DNA of 64,000 nt from an uncultured Aquimarina sp. (GCA_947500545.1 CANMSO010000002.1:372001-436000), one strand, 5' to 3'; shown: positions 26,889 to 36,282, numbered from the stretch's first letter. Translations and numbers: made by a program. Notes: generated by a model from the letters alone, not told the origin.

Positions 26889-27596
26889 TTAAATTTCAAG
26901 AGTTATCTCACCACCTTGTTTTAGGTTAAATTTTCTTCTTAAAAAGTATACAGCAAGATATAATATAGGGGTGTCTAATGCTGCAACGAGTACTTTGAAT
27001 AAAAAACCATTAAGTAGTAATATTCCAAAGCGATCCCATTCTATGATTCCTGTAGAACATAATAATAGAAGTACTGTTAGCGTATCTACAAACTGAGAAG
27101 AGAATGTAGAGAAGTTATTGCGTAGCCATAAGTGTTTTCCTTTGGTAATTCGTTTCCAGAAATGAAAGATCTGAATATCGATATATTGTGCAAAAAGATA
27201 GGCTATCATAGAGGCAAATACTGCTATTATGGTTGCTCCAAAAACAGTGTTGAATGTCTCATCATTTATAGGAGACCAATCTGTGGATGGGACTGCAGAA
27301 GAAGCAGATATAATTAATAATGAGAAAAATGATGCAAAAATACCTGCGGTAACAATTTGGTTAGCCTTCCGTTTTCCAAAAATTTCACTTATAATGTCTG
27401 TAATTAGGAAAGTAATAGGATAAGGTAGTATGCCTACAGAGATTTCAAAAGTGTATATTCCTAAAAAATCCCAATGAAAGAATTTTTGAAAAATTAAATT
27501 AGATACAACTAGAGATGATATAAAAAGCGCTCCGAGGATAAGATATATTCTATAAGCGGCTTGTTTGTCCTTAAGATTCAGTGAAGTTTCGTTCAA
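26889..27596 (-). CDS. Queuosine precursor transporter (YhhQ family)
   Basis: The 235-aa polytopic inner-membrane protein has about six helices. The VUT_1/YhhQ motif block is clear: IYTFEISVGILPYPITFLITDIISEIFGKRKANQIV, followed by ...FSSQFVDTLTVLLLLC. The family imports queuosine precursors (preQ0 or preQ1) for tRNA modification. The start is TTG at 27596 (no upstream ATG in frame, and later Met codons would remove the first helix). I looked for a preQ1 riboswitch in the 109 nt upstream and could not identify one. It is divergent from folK-dNK. Confidence 0.9.
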   Translation of the reverse strand: MNETSLNLKDKQAAYRIYLILGALFISSLVVSNLIFQKFFHWDFLGIYTFEISVGILPYPITFLITDIISEIFGKRKANQIVTAGIFASFFSLLIISASSAVPSTDWSPINDETFNTVFGATIIAVFASMIAYLFAQYIDIQIFHFWKRITKGKHLWLRNNFSTFSSQFVDTLTVLLLLCSTGIIEWDRFGILLLNGFLFKVLVAALDTPILYLAVYFLRRKFNLKQGGEITLEI

Positions 27597-27705
27597 AATG
27601 AATAATAGTTAATAATAGTTCGCACAAAAATAAGGTGAAGTAGTTTTGTTTTGTTTAATTTGCTCCTAAAATAAGGAGTTCTGATCAGAATATAAATATC
27701 CAACC

Positions 27706-28833
27706 TTGAAAACATCTCACCTGCTACATATTTCTTTAGGAAGTAATATGGGAAATCGTTTAGATTTCATCCAGAATGCTGTCAATGAAATTTATAAAGT
27801 AATCGGAGATGTCGTTTCGATTTCAGGAGTTTATAAAACTCCAGCCTGGGGATTTGATAGTGATGATTTTTATAATTCATGTATCGCAATTCGTACTTTT
27901 TATTCAACATCTGAGGTGCTGGATCAACTTATGGAAATCGAGCTTGCACTTGGTAGAAATAGGAATGATCAAGAAGGGTATCAGGCTAGGATTATTGATC
28001 TTGATATACTACTTTCTTCTGAAGGGATTATCAAGACATCAAAATTAGTGGTTCCACATCCGTCTATGCAAGATCGAAAATTTGTGTTGGAACCATTAGC
28101 CGAAATTGCCGGAAAGGAATTACATCCCGTACTAGAGAAAACCATAATAGAATTATTAGAAAACACTTCTGATGATTCTAAAGTGACTAAATTAAATGAG
28201 GAAATAGTAAACCCTAAGTCCAAATATGCGCTATCCCAATTTCAGTATCTAACGATAGAGGGCAATATTGGTGCTGGCAAAACCAGTTTGGCGCAGTTAA
28301 TTTCTAAAGAATTTAATGCGAAACTTATCCTTGAGCGTTTTGCGGATAATCCTTTCTTGCCAAAGTTTTATGAAGATATGGAGCGCTATGCTTTTCCTTT
28401 AGAAATGTCTTTTCTTGCGGATCGATATCAGCGTATACAGGATGATATAGCTCAGTATGATTTGTTTACTGATTTTGTTGTAAGCGATTATGATGTATTT
28501 AAGTCTTTGATTTTTGCGAAAGTTACTTTGCAATCAGAAGAGTATACCCTATATAAAAGAGTATTTGATCTTATGTATAAAAACCTAGCTAAACCAGGAT
28601 TGTACATTTACTTATATCAGAATACTGAACGCCTTTTGGAAAACATAAAAAAAAGAGGTAGGGATTATGAACAAAAGATTCCTGCAGAATACCTAAATAA
28701 AATCAACAAGGGGTATCTGCAATTTATAAAATCTCAGCCCAAATTTAATGTAAAAATTATTGATGTGTCAGAAAGAGATTTTATAACAAATCGCACCGAT
28801 TTTATATCTATTTTAGAGGAAATTATATCGTAA
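27706..28833 (+). CDS. folK: Fused HPPK (FolK) - deoxynucleoside kinase
   Basis: This is a two-domain fusion. Residues 1-150 are 6-hydroxymethyl-7,8-dihydropterin pyrophosphokinase of folate synthesis, with ISLGSNMGNR, TPAWGFDSDDFYN, LGRNRNDQEGYQARIIDLDI (Mg-binding Asp98 and Asp100) and VVPHPSMQDRKFVLEPL. Residues 180-375 are a deoxynucleoside kinase of the dCK/dGK group: P-loop EGNIGAGKT (185-193), ERFADNPFLPKFY, SFLADRYQR and the lid-region KKRGRDYEQKI. The start is TTG at 27706, needed to keep the first strand (LLHISLGS). Such fusions are known in Flavobacteriia. It converges on the dipeptidase gene, with stops 2 nt apart. Confidence 0.9.
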   Translation: MKTSHLLHISLGSNMGNRLDFIQNAVNEIYKVIGDVVSISGVYKTPAWGFDSDDFYNSCIAIRTFYSTSEVLDQLMEIELALGRNRNDQEGYQARIIDLDILLSSEGIIKTSKLVVPHPSMQDRKFVLEPLAEIAGKELHPVLEKTIIELLENTSDDSKVTKLNEEIVNPKSKYALSQFQYLTIEGNIGAGKTSLAQLISKEFNAKLILERFADNPFLPKFYEDMERYAFPLEMSFLADRYQRIQDDIAQYDLFTDFVVSDYDVFKSLIFAKVTLQSEEYTLYKRVFDLMYKNLAKPGLYIYLYQNTERLLENIKKRGRDYEQKIPAEYLNKINKGYLQFIKSQPKFNVKIIDVSERDFITNRTDFISILEEIIS

Positions 28834-28834
28834 T

Positions 28835-30142
28835 TCACCCTTCTTTTTGAAGCTCTTTGGCTACTTTTTGTACTTGATCAAGTACGCGTAATAGGTTTCC
28901 ACTCCAGAGTTTTTCGATTTGCTCCTCTGTGTAACCTCTTTTTACTAATTCTAGCGTAACATTAAAAGTTTCAGAAGCATCACTCCAGCCTTCAATTCCC
29001 CCGCCACCATCAAAATCAGAACTAATACCTACATGATCAATCCCGATTTTATCCACCATATAGTCAATATGATTTACAAAATCAACAATATCTACAGCAG
29101 GAGGAAGGTTGTCCATTTTTTTAACTTTCGTTCTTCGTATTGCAGCCATGGTGCCTAAAAAATCATAGTACTTTTCTTTTTCCTCAGTAGTAAGTTTCAT
29201 CACTTCCTTTCTTTCTAACCAAGTCACTCCCATAGAATCAGCAATTTGTTTTCCTATTTCAACTTCTTTTACCACGCGCTTTTCAAATTTTTCGGTATTA
29301 AGATAAGATGTAAAGGCAACAGTTTGTACTACGCCTCCGTTTTCTTTTAGCCATTGTAATTGTTCATCATCAAGATTACGACTATGATCGCACAAAGCTC
29401 TGGCTGATGAATGTGACGCAATAATAGGGGCTTTGGTAAGTTGAATCATTTGACGCATTGATTCTTTTGAAGGATGAGAAACATCGATCATAATACCTGC
29501 CTTGTTCATCTCTATAATTACTTCTTTACCTAGATCACTTAGTCCGTTGTGTAACCATATTCCGTCTGCTTCACCAGTATTAGAATCGCAAAGTTGACTA
29601 TGGCCATTGTGAGATAGTGACATGTATCTGGCGCCTAAATCATGAAATTTCTTGACATTTTTAATGTCTGTTCCTACCGGATACCCATTTTCTATACCGA
29701 TCATAGCTACTTTCTTTCCTTTTTTATGAATTCGGCGTACATCATCAGATGTTAATGCTAGTTCGATTTGATCCGGGGCTATATCTTCTGCAAGTTTATG
29801 TATGGCCTTGAATTTTGACATGGCAATTTCGTATGCTTTTTCATATCCTGCCGGAGTAAGAGAATCTTGTCCTGTATATACAATAAACCAGGCTACATCT
29901 AATCCCCCTTTTTTCATTTTGGGTAATGTAATCTGGGAGCTAAGATCTTGTGTATAATTAATCGAATCTGTAAAGTTTTTTATGTTGATGTCACAGTGGG
30001 TATCCAATGTAATTACATTTTTGTGAATTTCTTTGGCTTTAGCTATTAATTGACTATCCGCTGTATTTTCTTTTTCAGGTTTTTCTTGTTTACATGAAAT
30101 GAGAAGGAATGTAATAGCTAGGAGTAATGAGATGTGTTTCAT
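28835..30142 (-). CDS. Membrane dipeptidase, peptidase family M19 (lipoprotein)
   Basis: The 435-aa zinc dipeptidase is exported as a lipoprotein (LLISC, Cys17). M19 landmarks are visible: LDTHCDINIK near residue 47 (the zinc His-x-Asp region), MIGIENGYPV, ARYMSLSHNGHSQLCDS, MIDVSHPSKESMRQMIQLT, ASHSSARALCDHSRNL and DHVGISSDFDGGGG. The family cleaves dipeptides, including D-amino-acid-containing ones, in the periplasm. Length and order of motifs are complete. It follows the convergent folK-dNK gene with no spacer. Confidence 0.93.
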   Translation of the reverse strand: MKHISLLLAITFLLISCKQEKPEKENTADSQLIAKAKEIHKNVITLDTHCDINIKNFTDSINYTQDLSSQITLPKMKKGGLDVAWFIVYTGQDSLTPAGYEKAYEIAMSKFKAIHKLAEDIAPDQIELALTSDDVRRIHKKGKKVAMIGIENGYPVGTDIKNVKKFHDLGARYMSLSHNGHSQLCDSNTGEADGIWLHNGLSDLGKEVIIEMNKAGIMIDVSHPSKESMRQMIQLTKAPIIASHSSARALCDHSRNLDDEQLQWLKENGGVVQTVAFTSYLNTEKFEKRVVKEVEIGKQIADSMGVTWLERKEVMKLTTEEKEKYYDFLGTMAAIRRTKVKKMDNLPPAVDIVDFVNHIDYMVDKIGIDHVGISSDFDGGGGIEGWSDASETFNVTLELVKRGYTEEQIEKLWSGNLLRVLDQVQKVAKELQKEG

Positions 30143-30223
30143 TTTGAATTGAGATTGTGAGTAAGTTTATTGAGCATTAAACTTACAAAACAAAATCTAG
30201 ATTGTCTATTTCTAATACCCTCT

Positions 30224-30778
30224 TTATAGATCTATGGTTGTTGAGATTTGTTTTTCAAATTGTAAATCATCCGTAGTTCCAATAGACAATGTAAAAGTGT
30301 ATTCTTGGTTTTTAAATTGAGATTTATCCAAAAGTTCATTTAAAAAATTAACAGATATAATGTCATAAAAAAAATCAATATTATTGGCTATTTCTGTTAT
30401 TTCAGCCAAATTAGAATTGGCTGTGATCGTATTGCCATCATATATGAAATCTTTATCTAAGGTGATGACTAGGCTTTCTTCATTCAATTGATTTAAGAAA
30501 GTGTCATTGTCACAGGAGGTAGCAAAAGCCGAAGTGATAAGGTTAAAATTAATATTAGCCGCTGTAGAGTTGTTCTCGCTAAATTTTGCGTAAAGAGTAA
30601 ACTCATCTGTTATTACAGTTGCAGAGTCTTGAGAAGATTGGTTATTAAGCTCAAATAGTTCTAAACTTTCAAAACTTTGGATTTGAAAGATTTGCTCTGG
30701 ACAGCAACTATAACTTACTGCTGATAGTAAAATAAAAGACGTGTATAACTTGATAAATGTTTTAAAATTCTTTTTCAT
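30224..30778 (-). CDS. Putative lipoprotein of unknown function
   Basis: The 184-aa exported protein has an N-terminal charged and hydrophobic stretch (MKKNFKTFIKLYTSFILLSA) ending in SYSCC. Cys25 or Cys26 could be lipidated, but the lipobox is poor. The mature part is Ser/Asn/Thr-rich with alternating strands (ELFELNNQSSQDSATVITDE, YTFTLSIGTTDDLQFEKQI), suggesting a small beta-domain. It resembles flavobacterial DUF5034-type lipoproteins beginning with a CCPE-like motif, but I am not certain. No function can be assigned. Confidence 0.65.
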   Translation of the reverse strand: MKKNFKTFIKLYTSFILLSAVSYSCCPEQIFQIQSFESLELFELNNQSSQDSATVITDEFTLYAKFSENNSTAANINFNLITSAFATSCDNDTFLNQLNEESLVITLDKDFIYDGNTITANSNLAEITEIANNIDFFYDIISVNFLNELLDKSQFKNQEYTFTLSIGTTDDLQFEKQISTTIDL

Positions 30779-30859
30779 AACATTTCCGTTTCTATTAGAA
30801 GATTTATAATATAGAGAAGGGTTGCGTTAATTATATTTATTATGTTAAAATAAATAAAT

Positions 30860-31399
30860 TTAAATGTTGAGTTTAGAAAACAGATCCCATATCACTACGC
30901 CAGCGCTTACCGAAATGTTTAGCGAATGTTTACTACCATATTGCGGAATTTCAATAACAGCATCACTTTTTGATACTACTTCTTGTTGTACACCTTTTAC
31001 TTCATTCCCAAAAATAATGGCATAGACTTGATTAGGTTCGGGTTGAAAATCGTTGAGTATTACAGCATTTTCGGCTTGCTCTATAGAAAGAATTTTTATG
31101 TTTTTACTTTTTAAATTTTCAATTAATTCTAGTGTGTCTTTTTTGTGTTCCCAATCCACTGTGTCGGTTGCTCCCAAGGCGGTTTTTTGAATATCCTTGT
31201 GGGGTGGGGTGGCTGTTATACCACAGAGATATATTTTTTCAATTAAAAAAGCATCAGCAGTTCTAAACACAGAACCAATATTGTTCAAACTTCGGATATT
31301 GTCCAAAATAATAATCAAAGGAGTTTTCTTTGAAGCCTTAAATTCTTCAACAGTCTTACGATCAAGTTCGCTGTTTTTGAGTTTTCTATTTTCTTTCAT
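30860..31399 (-). CDS. TrmH/SpoU family RNA methyltransferase
   Basis: The 179-aa SPOUT-fold, SAM-dependent 2'-O-ribose methyltransferase shows the three SpoU motifs: motif 1 LNNIGSVFRTADAF (38-51, with the catalytic-type Arg), motif 2 YAIIFGNEVKGV and motif 3 EIPQYGSKHSLNISVSAGVVIW. It lacks the N-terminal RNA-binding extension of RlmB, so a tRNA or rRNA target cannot be named. It is divergent from mutS, an arrangement repeated in related genomes. Confidence 0.9.
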   Translation of the reverse strand: MKENRKLKNSELDRKTVEEFKASKKTPLIIILDNIRSLNNIGSVFRTADAFLIEKIYLCGITATPPHKDIQKTALGATDTVDWEHKKDTLELIENLKSKNIKILSIEQAENAVILNDFQPEPNQVYAIIFGNEVKGVQQEVVSKSDAVIEIPQYGSKHSLNISVSAGVVIWDLFSKLNI

Positions 31400-31546
31400 T
31401 GCAGCAAAAATAATGTTTTGAAGATAAAATTAACAATGTAAGAAAGGTAAACACAATTGTGAATAAAATTGAATAACTCCTAAGCGATAGATTATAGAAA
31501 AAAATGCAGAATACCTACTTTAGCATCATCATAAAATCATACTTCA

Positions 31547-34174
31547 TTGGCAGCAAAAGATAGTAAAAAAGTAACTCCATTAATGAAACAATACAATGCG
31601 ATTAAGGCTAAGTATCCTGATGCATTGTTGTTGTTTAGAGTAGGGGATTTTTATGAGACTTTCGGTTCAGACGCTATTAAAGCAGCCGCTATCTTAAACA
31701 TTGTTCAAACAAAGAGAGGTAATGGTAGTGATCAGGAGACTGCATTGGCAGGATTTCCTCATCATTCTTTGAATACATATTTGCCAAAGTTAGTAAAGGC
31801 GGGCGAACGCGTTGCAATTTGCGATCAGCTTGAAGATCCCAAGCAAACTAAGACTATTGTAAAACGCGGTGTTACAGAATTGGTGACTCCTGGAGTTGCA
31901 CTAAACGATGAGGTTCTACAAAGCAAAACAAATAATTTTTTGTGTGCGGTACATTACGGGAAAAAGGGATTAGGAATTGCTTTTTTGGATGTTTCTACAG
32001 GTGAGTTTTTAACCGCACAAGGCGATATAGCACACATGGATAAGTTGATGCAAAATTTCAGCCCAAGTGAAGTGCTTGTTACCAAACCAAAGAAGCAAGC
32101 TTTCCAGAACGATTTTGGGCAGGATTACCATGCTTTCTTTCTTGAAGATTGGGTTTATAAGCCAGATTATGCAAATGAGACCTTAAATAACCATTTCGGA
32201 ACAAAAACATTAAAAGGCTTTGGTGTTGATCATTTAAATGAAGGAATTATTGCGGCTGGAGTAATTTTGCATTATTTAGGAGAAACGCAGCATCATAAAT
32301 TACAACATATTACCTCTATACAACGAATTGCTGAAGATCAATACATCTGGATGGATCGTTTTACAATTCGAAACCTCGAGCTATATCATGCAAATGCAGC
32401 AAATGCTGTTACCCTTCTTGATGTTATTGATAAAACGATTTCACCAATGGGAGGCCGTACCCTAAAACGCTGGTTGGCTTTACCTTTGAAAAACAATAAT
32501 GCAATCCAAAAACGGCACGAAGTTGTGCAATATTTTTTGGATAATACTACGTTACTTCAAAAAAATCAGAATCAAATTAAACAGATTGGGGATATTGAAC
32601 GATTAATTTCTAAAGTAGCAACCGGAAAAGTCAGTCCTCGTGAGGTGGTACATCTTAAAAACTCCTTAGAGGCTATTGTTCCCATAAAATCACAAGCTTC
32701 TAATAGTGATAATGAAGCGCTAAAAGTAATAGGCGATACACTAAATGATTGCGAATTACTGCGTAACAAAATTAAAGAAACCCTAAATGAAGATGCTCCT
32801 GTAAACATAGGAAAGGGTAATACTATTGCCAATGGCTATTTGGAGGAGTTAGATGAATTGAGATCAATTGCATTTTCTGGAAAAGATTATCTCGATAAAA
32901 TGTTGGAACGAGAAACTAAAGCTACAGGGATTACTTCCTTGAAAATAGCATCCAATAACGTTTTTGGATATTATATAGAGGTGCGAAATACGCATAAAGA
33001 TAAAGTACCCGATACCTGGATACGTAAACAAACTCTGGTTAGTGCAGAACGATATATTACTGAAGAACTTAAAGAGTATGAAGCAAAAATTCTAGGAGCC
33101 GAAGAAAAGATTTTGGCGCTAGAGCAACAGTTGTTTAATGATTTGGTGATTTGGATGAACGAATATATCAAACCTGTGCAATTAAATGCTACTTTAATCG
33201 GTCAGTTAGATTGTTTATGTTCTTTTGCACAGTTGGCTCAAGAAAACCAATATGTGCGTCCTTTGATTGACGAATCGTATGATTTGGAAATTAAAAACGG
33301 ACGTCACCCAGTAATCGAAAAGCAGCTACCACCTGGTGAGCAATATATTGCAAACGATGTTTTGTTGGATCGAGAGAATCAACAAATGATAATGATTACA
33401 GGTCCTAATATGAGTGGTAAATCTGCTATATTAAGACAAACAGCCTTGATAGTTTTATTGGCGCAGATGGGGTGTTTTGTTCCTGCAGAAGAAGCCAGGA
33501 TAGGGGTTGTAGATAAAATATTTACAAGAGTAGGGGCCAGTGATAATATTTCAATGGGAGAATCTACTTTTATGGTAGAGATGAATGAGACTGCTAGTAT
33601 TCTTAATAACATATCAGATCGAAGTTTGGTATTGCTAGATGAAATTGGTCGAGGTACAAGTACGTATGACGGAATATCAATTGCTTGGGCAATTAGTGAG
33701 TTTTTACATGAACATCCTGCAAAACCGAAGACGTTGTTTGCTACGCATTATCATGAATTAAATGAAATGTGTGAAACATTTGATCGTATCAAAAATTATA
33801 ATGTTTCTGTAAAGGAGCTTAAAGACACTGTTCTTTTCTTGCGTAAGCTGGTTCCAGGAGGTAGTGAGCATAGTTTTGGGATTCATGTGGCAAAAATGGC
33901 TGGCATGCCACAACAGGTGCTTCACAGGGCTAATAAAATGCTTAAGAAATTAGAAAAATCGCACAGTAGTGAAGAACTTACAGATAAAATTAAGGGGATC
34001 CAAGAGGATGATGAACTGCAATTAAGTTTCTTTAATCTTGATGATCCTTTGTTAGAAGAAATCAAAGAAGAAATCCTGGATATAGATATCAATACGCTCA
34101 CTCCGGTGGAGGCATTGATGAAACTTAATGAGATTAAACGCATGCTAACCAGGAAGAAAGCACCTCAGGTTTAA
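31547..34174 (+). CDS. mutS: DNA mismatch repair protein MutS
   Basis: MutS recognises base mismatches and starts mismatch repair. The start is TTG at 31547 ([20 protein letters not shown]). The mismatch-wedge motif is FYE (residues 35-37) in GDFYETFG. Core and clamp domains follow. Walker A is GPNMSGKS (619-626) and Walker B lies in [14 protein letters not shown], followed by ATHYHEL (signature His of the ATPase dimer). The C-terminal [18 protein letters not shown] and helix-turn-helix end region is normal. The 875-aa length is typical of MutS1, so this is not a MutS2-like paralogue. Confidence 0.97.
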   Translation: MAAKDSKKVTPLMKQYNAIKAKYPDALLLFRVGDFYETFGSDAIKAAAILNIVQTKRGNGSDQETALAGFPHHSLNTYLPKLVKAGERVAICDQLEDPKQTKTIVKRGVTELVTPGVALNDEVLQSKTNNFLCAVHYGKKGLGIAFLDVSTGEFLTAQGDIAHMDKLMQNFSPSEVLVTKPKKQAFQNDFGQDYHAFFLEDWVYKPDYANETLNNHFGTKTLKGFGVDHLNEGIIAAGVILHYLGETQHHKLQHITSIQRIAEDQYIWMDRFTIRNLELYHANAANAVTLLDVIDKTISPMGGRTLKRWLALPLKNNNAIQKRHEVVQYFLDNTTLLQKNQNQIKQIGDIERLISKVATGKVSPREVVHLKNSLEAIVPIKSQASNSDNEALKVIGDTLNDCELLRNKIKETLNEDAPVNIGKGNTIANGYLEELDELRSIAFSGKDYLDKMLERETKATGITSLKIASNNVFGYYIEVRNTHKDKVPDTWIRKQTLVSAERYITEELKEYEAKILGAEEKILALEQQLFNDLVIWMNEYIKPVQLNATLIGQLDCLCSFAQLAQENQYVRPLIDESYDLEIKNGRHPVIEKQLPPGEQYIANDVLLDRENQQMIMITGPNMSGKSAILRQTALIVLLAQMGCFVPAEEARIGVVDKIFTRVGASDNISMGESTFMVEMNETASILNNISDRSLVLLDEIGRGTSTYDGISIAWAISEFLHEHPAKPKTLFATHYHELNEMCETFDRIKNYNVSVKELKDTVLFLRKLVPGGSEHSFGIHVAKMAGMPQQVLHRANKMLKKLEKSHSSEELTDKIKGIQEDDELQLSFFNLDDPLLEEIKEEILDIDINTLTPVEALMKLNEIKRMLTRKKAPQV

Positions 34175-34202
34175 ATTTTTTTATTCTTTTTGCAAAAAAC
34201 AC

Positions 34203-34232
34203 TTTGGTATTACTAGAATTGTTTTAAATTTG
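34203..34232 (+). promoter_or_regulatory. Promoter of the tRNA-Gly/tRNA-Leu unit
   Basis: TTTG at 34203-34206, an 18-bp spacer and TAAATTTG at 34225-34232 match the Bacteroidota promoter, with the tRNA-Gly gene starting about 38 nt after the -7 box. The two tRNA genes and the terminator at 34451-34493 form one short unit. Confidence 0.7.
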
Positions 34233-34269
34233 CATCCGCAATAAAGCATTGCGAAGTTCTTAAAATACT

Positions 34270-34341
34270 GCGAAAGTAGCTCAGGGGTAGAGCATCACCT
34301 TGCCAAGGTGAGGGTCGCGGGTTCAAATCCCGTCTTTCGCT
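34270..34341 (+). tRNA. tRNA-Gly(GCC)
   Basis: A 72-nt cloverleaf is visible. The acceptor stem GCGAAAG pairs with CTTTCGC, and the D arm is GCTCAGGGGTAGAGC. The anticodon stem TCACC/GGTGA holds the loop TTGCCAA (anticodon GCC), and the T arm is GCGGGTTCAAATCCCGT. The discriminator is T. The 3' CCA is not encoded. Confidence 0.95.
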
Positions 34342-34362
34342 CTGAGATAATATATATACCAA

Positions 34363-34447
34363 GCTGAAGTGGTGGAATTGGTAGACACGTTGGACTTAAA
34401 ATCCAATGGCCTGTAAGGCCGTGCGGGTTCAAGTCCCGCCTTCAGTA
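34363..34447 (+). tRNA. tRNA-Leu(TAA)
   Basis: An 85-nt class II tRNA has the acceptor stem GCTGAAG/CTTCAGT (first pair G-T), a D arm with GGTAGAC, the anticodon loop CTTAAAA (anticodon TAA), a long variable arm TGGCCTGTAAGGCCG with its own stem, and the T arm GCGGGTTCAAGTCCCGC. The discriminator is A. No CCA is encoded. It lies 21 nt downstream of tRNA-Gly. Confidence 0.95.
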
Positions 34448-34450
34448 CTT

Positions 34451-34493
34451 AAAGCCTTCTTAATCTTTTGATTTTGAAGGCTTTTCTTTTTTT
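34451..34493 (+). terminator. Terminator of the tRNA unit
   Basis: AAAGCCTTC pairs with GAAGGCTTT around a loop that itself contains AATC-TTTT-GATT, followed by a long T tract. It lies 4 nt after the tRNA-Leu end. Confidence 0.85.
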
Positions 34494-34585
34494 TGCATAT
34501 TGCATTTTTGATGCATTTCTTATTTTTTTATTCTCACATATTTATTACAGCAAATAGCATGATTTTTCTCTAATTAAAATCTCGA

Positions 34586-34609
34586 TTTTAGGGGGGAATA
34601 CCCCTAAAA
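34586..34609. promoter_or_regulatory. Inverted repeat TTTTAGGGG-N6-CCCCTAAAA upstream of the regulator
   Basis: A perfect 9-bp inverted repeat with a 6-nt spacer stands out in an AT-rich gap, about 110 nt before the PAS-LuxR ATG. With the repeat at 34670-34704 it is a candidate operator, perhaps for autoregulation. The 227-nt gap 34494-34720 otherwise shows no gene. Confidence 0.5.
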
Positions 34610-34669
34610 AAAATAGGTTAAATACCTTGTTAACATGCTTGCGTTTAAGGAAATAAATCTCCAACTTTA

Positions 34670-34704
34670 TAGTGTAAATTAAAACCAACTTAATCTTTAC
34701 ACTA
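34670..34704. promoter_or_regulatory. Inverted repeat TAGTGTAAA-N17-TTTACACTA before the regulator start
   Basis: Two perfect 9-bp arms, separated by 17 nt, end 16 nt before the ATG of the PAS-LuxR gene. It could be an operator or a leader hairpin. Confidence 0.5.
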
Positions 34705-34720
34705 AACAATATTTACTCTT

Positions 34721-35410
34721 ATGGGCCACAACTTCAAATTTTCCACACCTAAGTGTGTGGATGAACGGATTTTTTTTTCTAAAATATCCAAGGTATTAAA
34801 TGCTTGTGAACATTCTAAAAGTCAAATGATCAGTATCTATCTTACAAAAGAGGATAGGTTCTTGTATTGTAATAAGATTTTTGAAAAAACTATTGGTTAT
34901 AGTCCCAAAAGACTAATCGATGGTGGGTGGGATTTTTGGTATTCTTTGGTCGCTCCCAAGGAGTTGTCATCAGTAAAAAATAAGGTGCAGAATTTTTTCT
35001 CTATGCCATTGGTTCAGGATGTACTTATGCTAAAATATCATGTTATAAATTCGTATGGAGAAAAAATTTGTATCAAACACGAGATTTTGATGTATGAATT
35101 AAAGAAATATACCCTTGCCTTAAATTATTTTTTTGATATATCAGAGAAAGAAAAAATAGAGCACTGTCTTAAACTTAATGGAGGACATCATGGAAGTAGT
35201 TTCTTTAAAAATCAGTGTATGACCATATCTTCAAGAGAGGGGGAAGTTCTGAAACTTATTGCAGATGGTTTTTCTTCAAAAGAAATCGCTGATAAGCTTT
35301 TTATTAGTAATCATACGGCCATTTCTCATCGCAAGCATTTGATTCAGAAATTTCAAGTAAAAAACACTGCTCAACTAATAAAAGAAGCATCTAAGGTTTT
35401 GGAACTGTGA
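34721..35410 (+). CDS. PAS domain LuxR-type transcriptional regulator
   Basis: The 229-aa cytoplasmic regulator has an N-terminal PAS domain (about residues 25-145: SIYLTKEDRFLYCNKIFEKTIGYSPKRL, then WYSLVAPKELSSVKNKVQNF). A C-terminal GerE/LuxR helix-turn-helix follows (about 167-227: ISSREGEVLKLIADGFSSKEIADKLFISNHTAISH...). There is no phosphoreceiver domain. The PAS domain probably senses a small molecule or redox state. It lies 235 nt upstream of, and in the same direction as, the injection-system operon, making it the best candidate regulator for it. Inverted repeats flank it on both sides. The regulatory target is an inference. Confidence 0.83.
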   Translation: MGHNFKFSTPKCVDERIFFSKISKVLNACEHSKSQMISIYLTKEDRFLYCNKIFEKTIGYSPKRLIDGGWDFWYSLVAPKELSSVKNKVQNFFSMPLVQDVLMLKYHVINSYGEKICIKHEILMYELKKYTLALNYFFDISEKEKIEHCLKLNGGHHGSSFFKNQCMTISSREGEVLKLIADGFSSKEIADKLFISNHTAISHRKHLIQKFQVKNTAQLIKEASKVLEL

Positions 35411-35458
35411 CTTTAAGAACTACTTAACTTTTTTTAACGAATTATTTAGAAGGTCAAA

Positions 35459-35478
35459 ATCCCCATTTTTGGGGATTG
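35459..35478. promoter_or_regulatory. Inverted repeat AATCCCC-ATTTTT-GGGGATT
   Basis: A perfect 7-bp inverted repeat lies 49 nt after the regulator stop. It overlaps the -33-like TTTG (35468-35471) of the candidate eCIS promoter, so it could be an operator. It could also be a weak terminator of the regulator gene, although it has no strong T tract after the stem. Confidence 0.5.
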
Positions 35479-35497
35479 ATTCTTCGTGTTATTTTTA
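35468..35497 (+). promoter_or_regulatory. Candidate promoter of the eCIS operon
   Basis: TTTG at 35468-35471, 18 bp and TATTTTTA at 35490-35497 match the Bacteroidota consensus except for the last base of the -7 box. It implies a leader of about 140 nt before the ATG at 35646. The call is weak. Confidence 0.35.
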
Positions 35498-35645
35498 GAA
35501 ACTTAGTGTTCGTGAAGTTTTAGGTTTTTTTAATTTAAAATAACGCAAAAATAATTTTTAAGATTCCTATCTATAGATGGTTAAATATTTACCCCGCTAG
35601 CCTTCTATAAACGCATAAATTATATTAATAAATTAACTCACTTTT

Positions 35646-36281
35646 ATGATTGGGTTGGCTTTAAAATTGTTGAGAGATGAATTAAGTGATTACATCTTTC
35701 AAAATAAAAGGTCCGGAGATTCTATCACTCAAGATGATATAATCTTGGATAGCATTGCTATGCTGGAAAGTGATTCTCAGGGTGACCTAAATAATAAGGT
35801 AATAATAAGCTTAGTTAATACCGAAGAGGAAAGTACCTTAAAAAACAATAGAAATACCGTGCGAACGGCTACTGGTATAAAGTACAAGGAGCCTCCAGTG
35901 TTTTTAAACCTTTATGTACTTATATCTACTACACTAGGTCAGGATCTACAAGATGCTTATGAATTTGCTTTGCATAGATTATCTCTTGTTATTCAGTTTT
36001 TTCAGGCCAAAAGAAGTTTTACAATTCAAAACTCTCCTTTCTCAACAATTTCTAATGATAGCAATATTTCACAAGAAAGTAAAAACGAGCTTAAGTTAAA
36101 TGTAGAATTATACACATTAACATTTGAACAAATAAATCATTTATGGGGATCATTGGGAGGTAAACAAGTGCCTTTTGCCATGTATAAGATAAGACTTGTT
36201 AAGATTCAAGAAGATACTAGCATTATTGCTCCAGTAATAGAGGAAATAGAAAATGTCGAAACTCACATAGACCAACATTAA
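35646..36281 (+). CDS. eCIS cap/terminator protein, DUF4255 (Afp16/Pvc16-like)
   Basis: The 211-aa protein's N-terminus (MIGLALKLLRDELSDYIFQN) and central region (VFLNLYVLISTTLGQDLQDAYEFALHRLSLVIQFFQ) match DUF4255, the Pvc16/Afp16 N-terminal family. These proteins terminate the growing tube and sheath at the distal end of contractile injection particles. It is the first gene of a collinear structural cluster of about 28 kb, with the 441-aa gene starting 1 nt after its stop. In PVC and Afp clusters the equivalent is last in order; here it is first, as in several Bacteroidota clusters. Confidence 0.85.
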   Translation: MIGLALKLLRDELSDYIFQNKRSGDSITQDDIILDSIAMLESDSQGDLNNKVIISLVNTEEESTLKNNRNTVRTATGIKYKEPPVFLNLYVLISTTLGQDLQDAYEFALHRLSLVIQFFQAKRSFTIQNSPFSTISNDSNISQESKNELKLNVELYTLTFEQINHLWGSLGGKQVPFAMYKIRLVKIQEDTSIIAPVIEEIENVETHIDQH

Positions 36282-36282
36282 T

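Noticed and set aside
27597..27705. preQ1 riboswitch before the queuosine-precursor transporter
   Set aside because: The short upstream region shows only a CTCCT/AGGAG hairpin and no recognisable preQ1 aptamer core.
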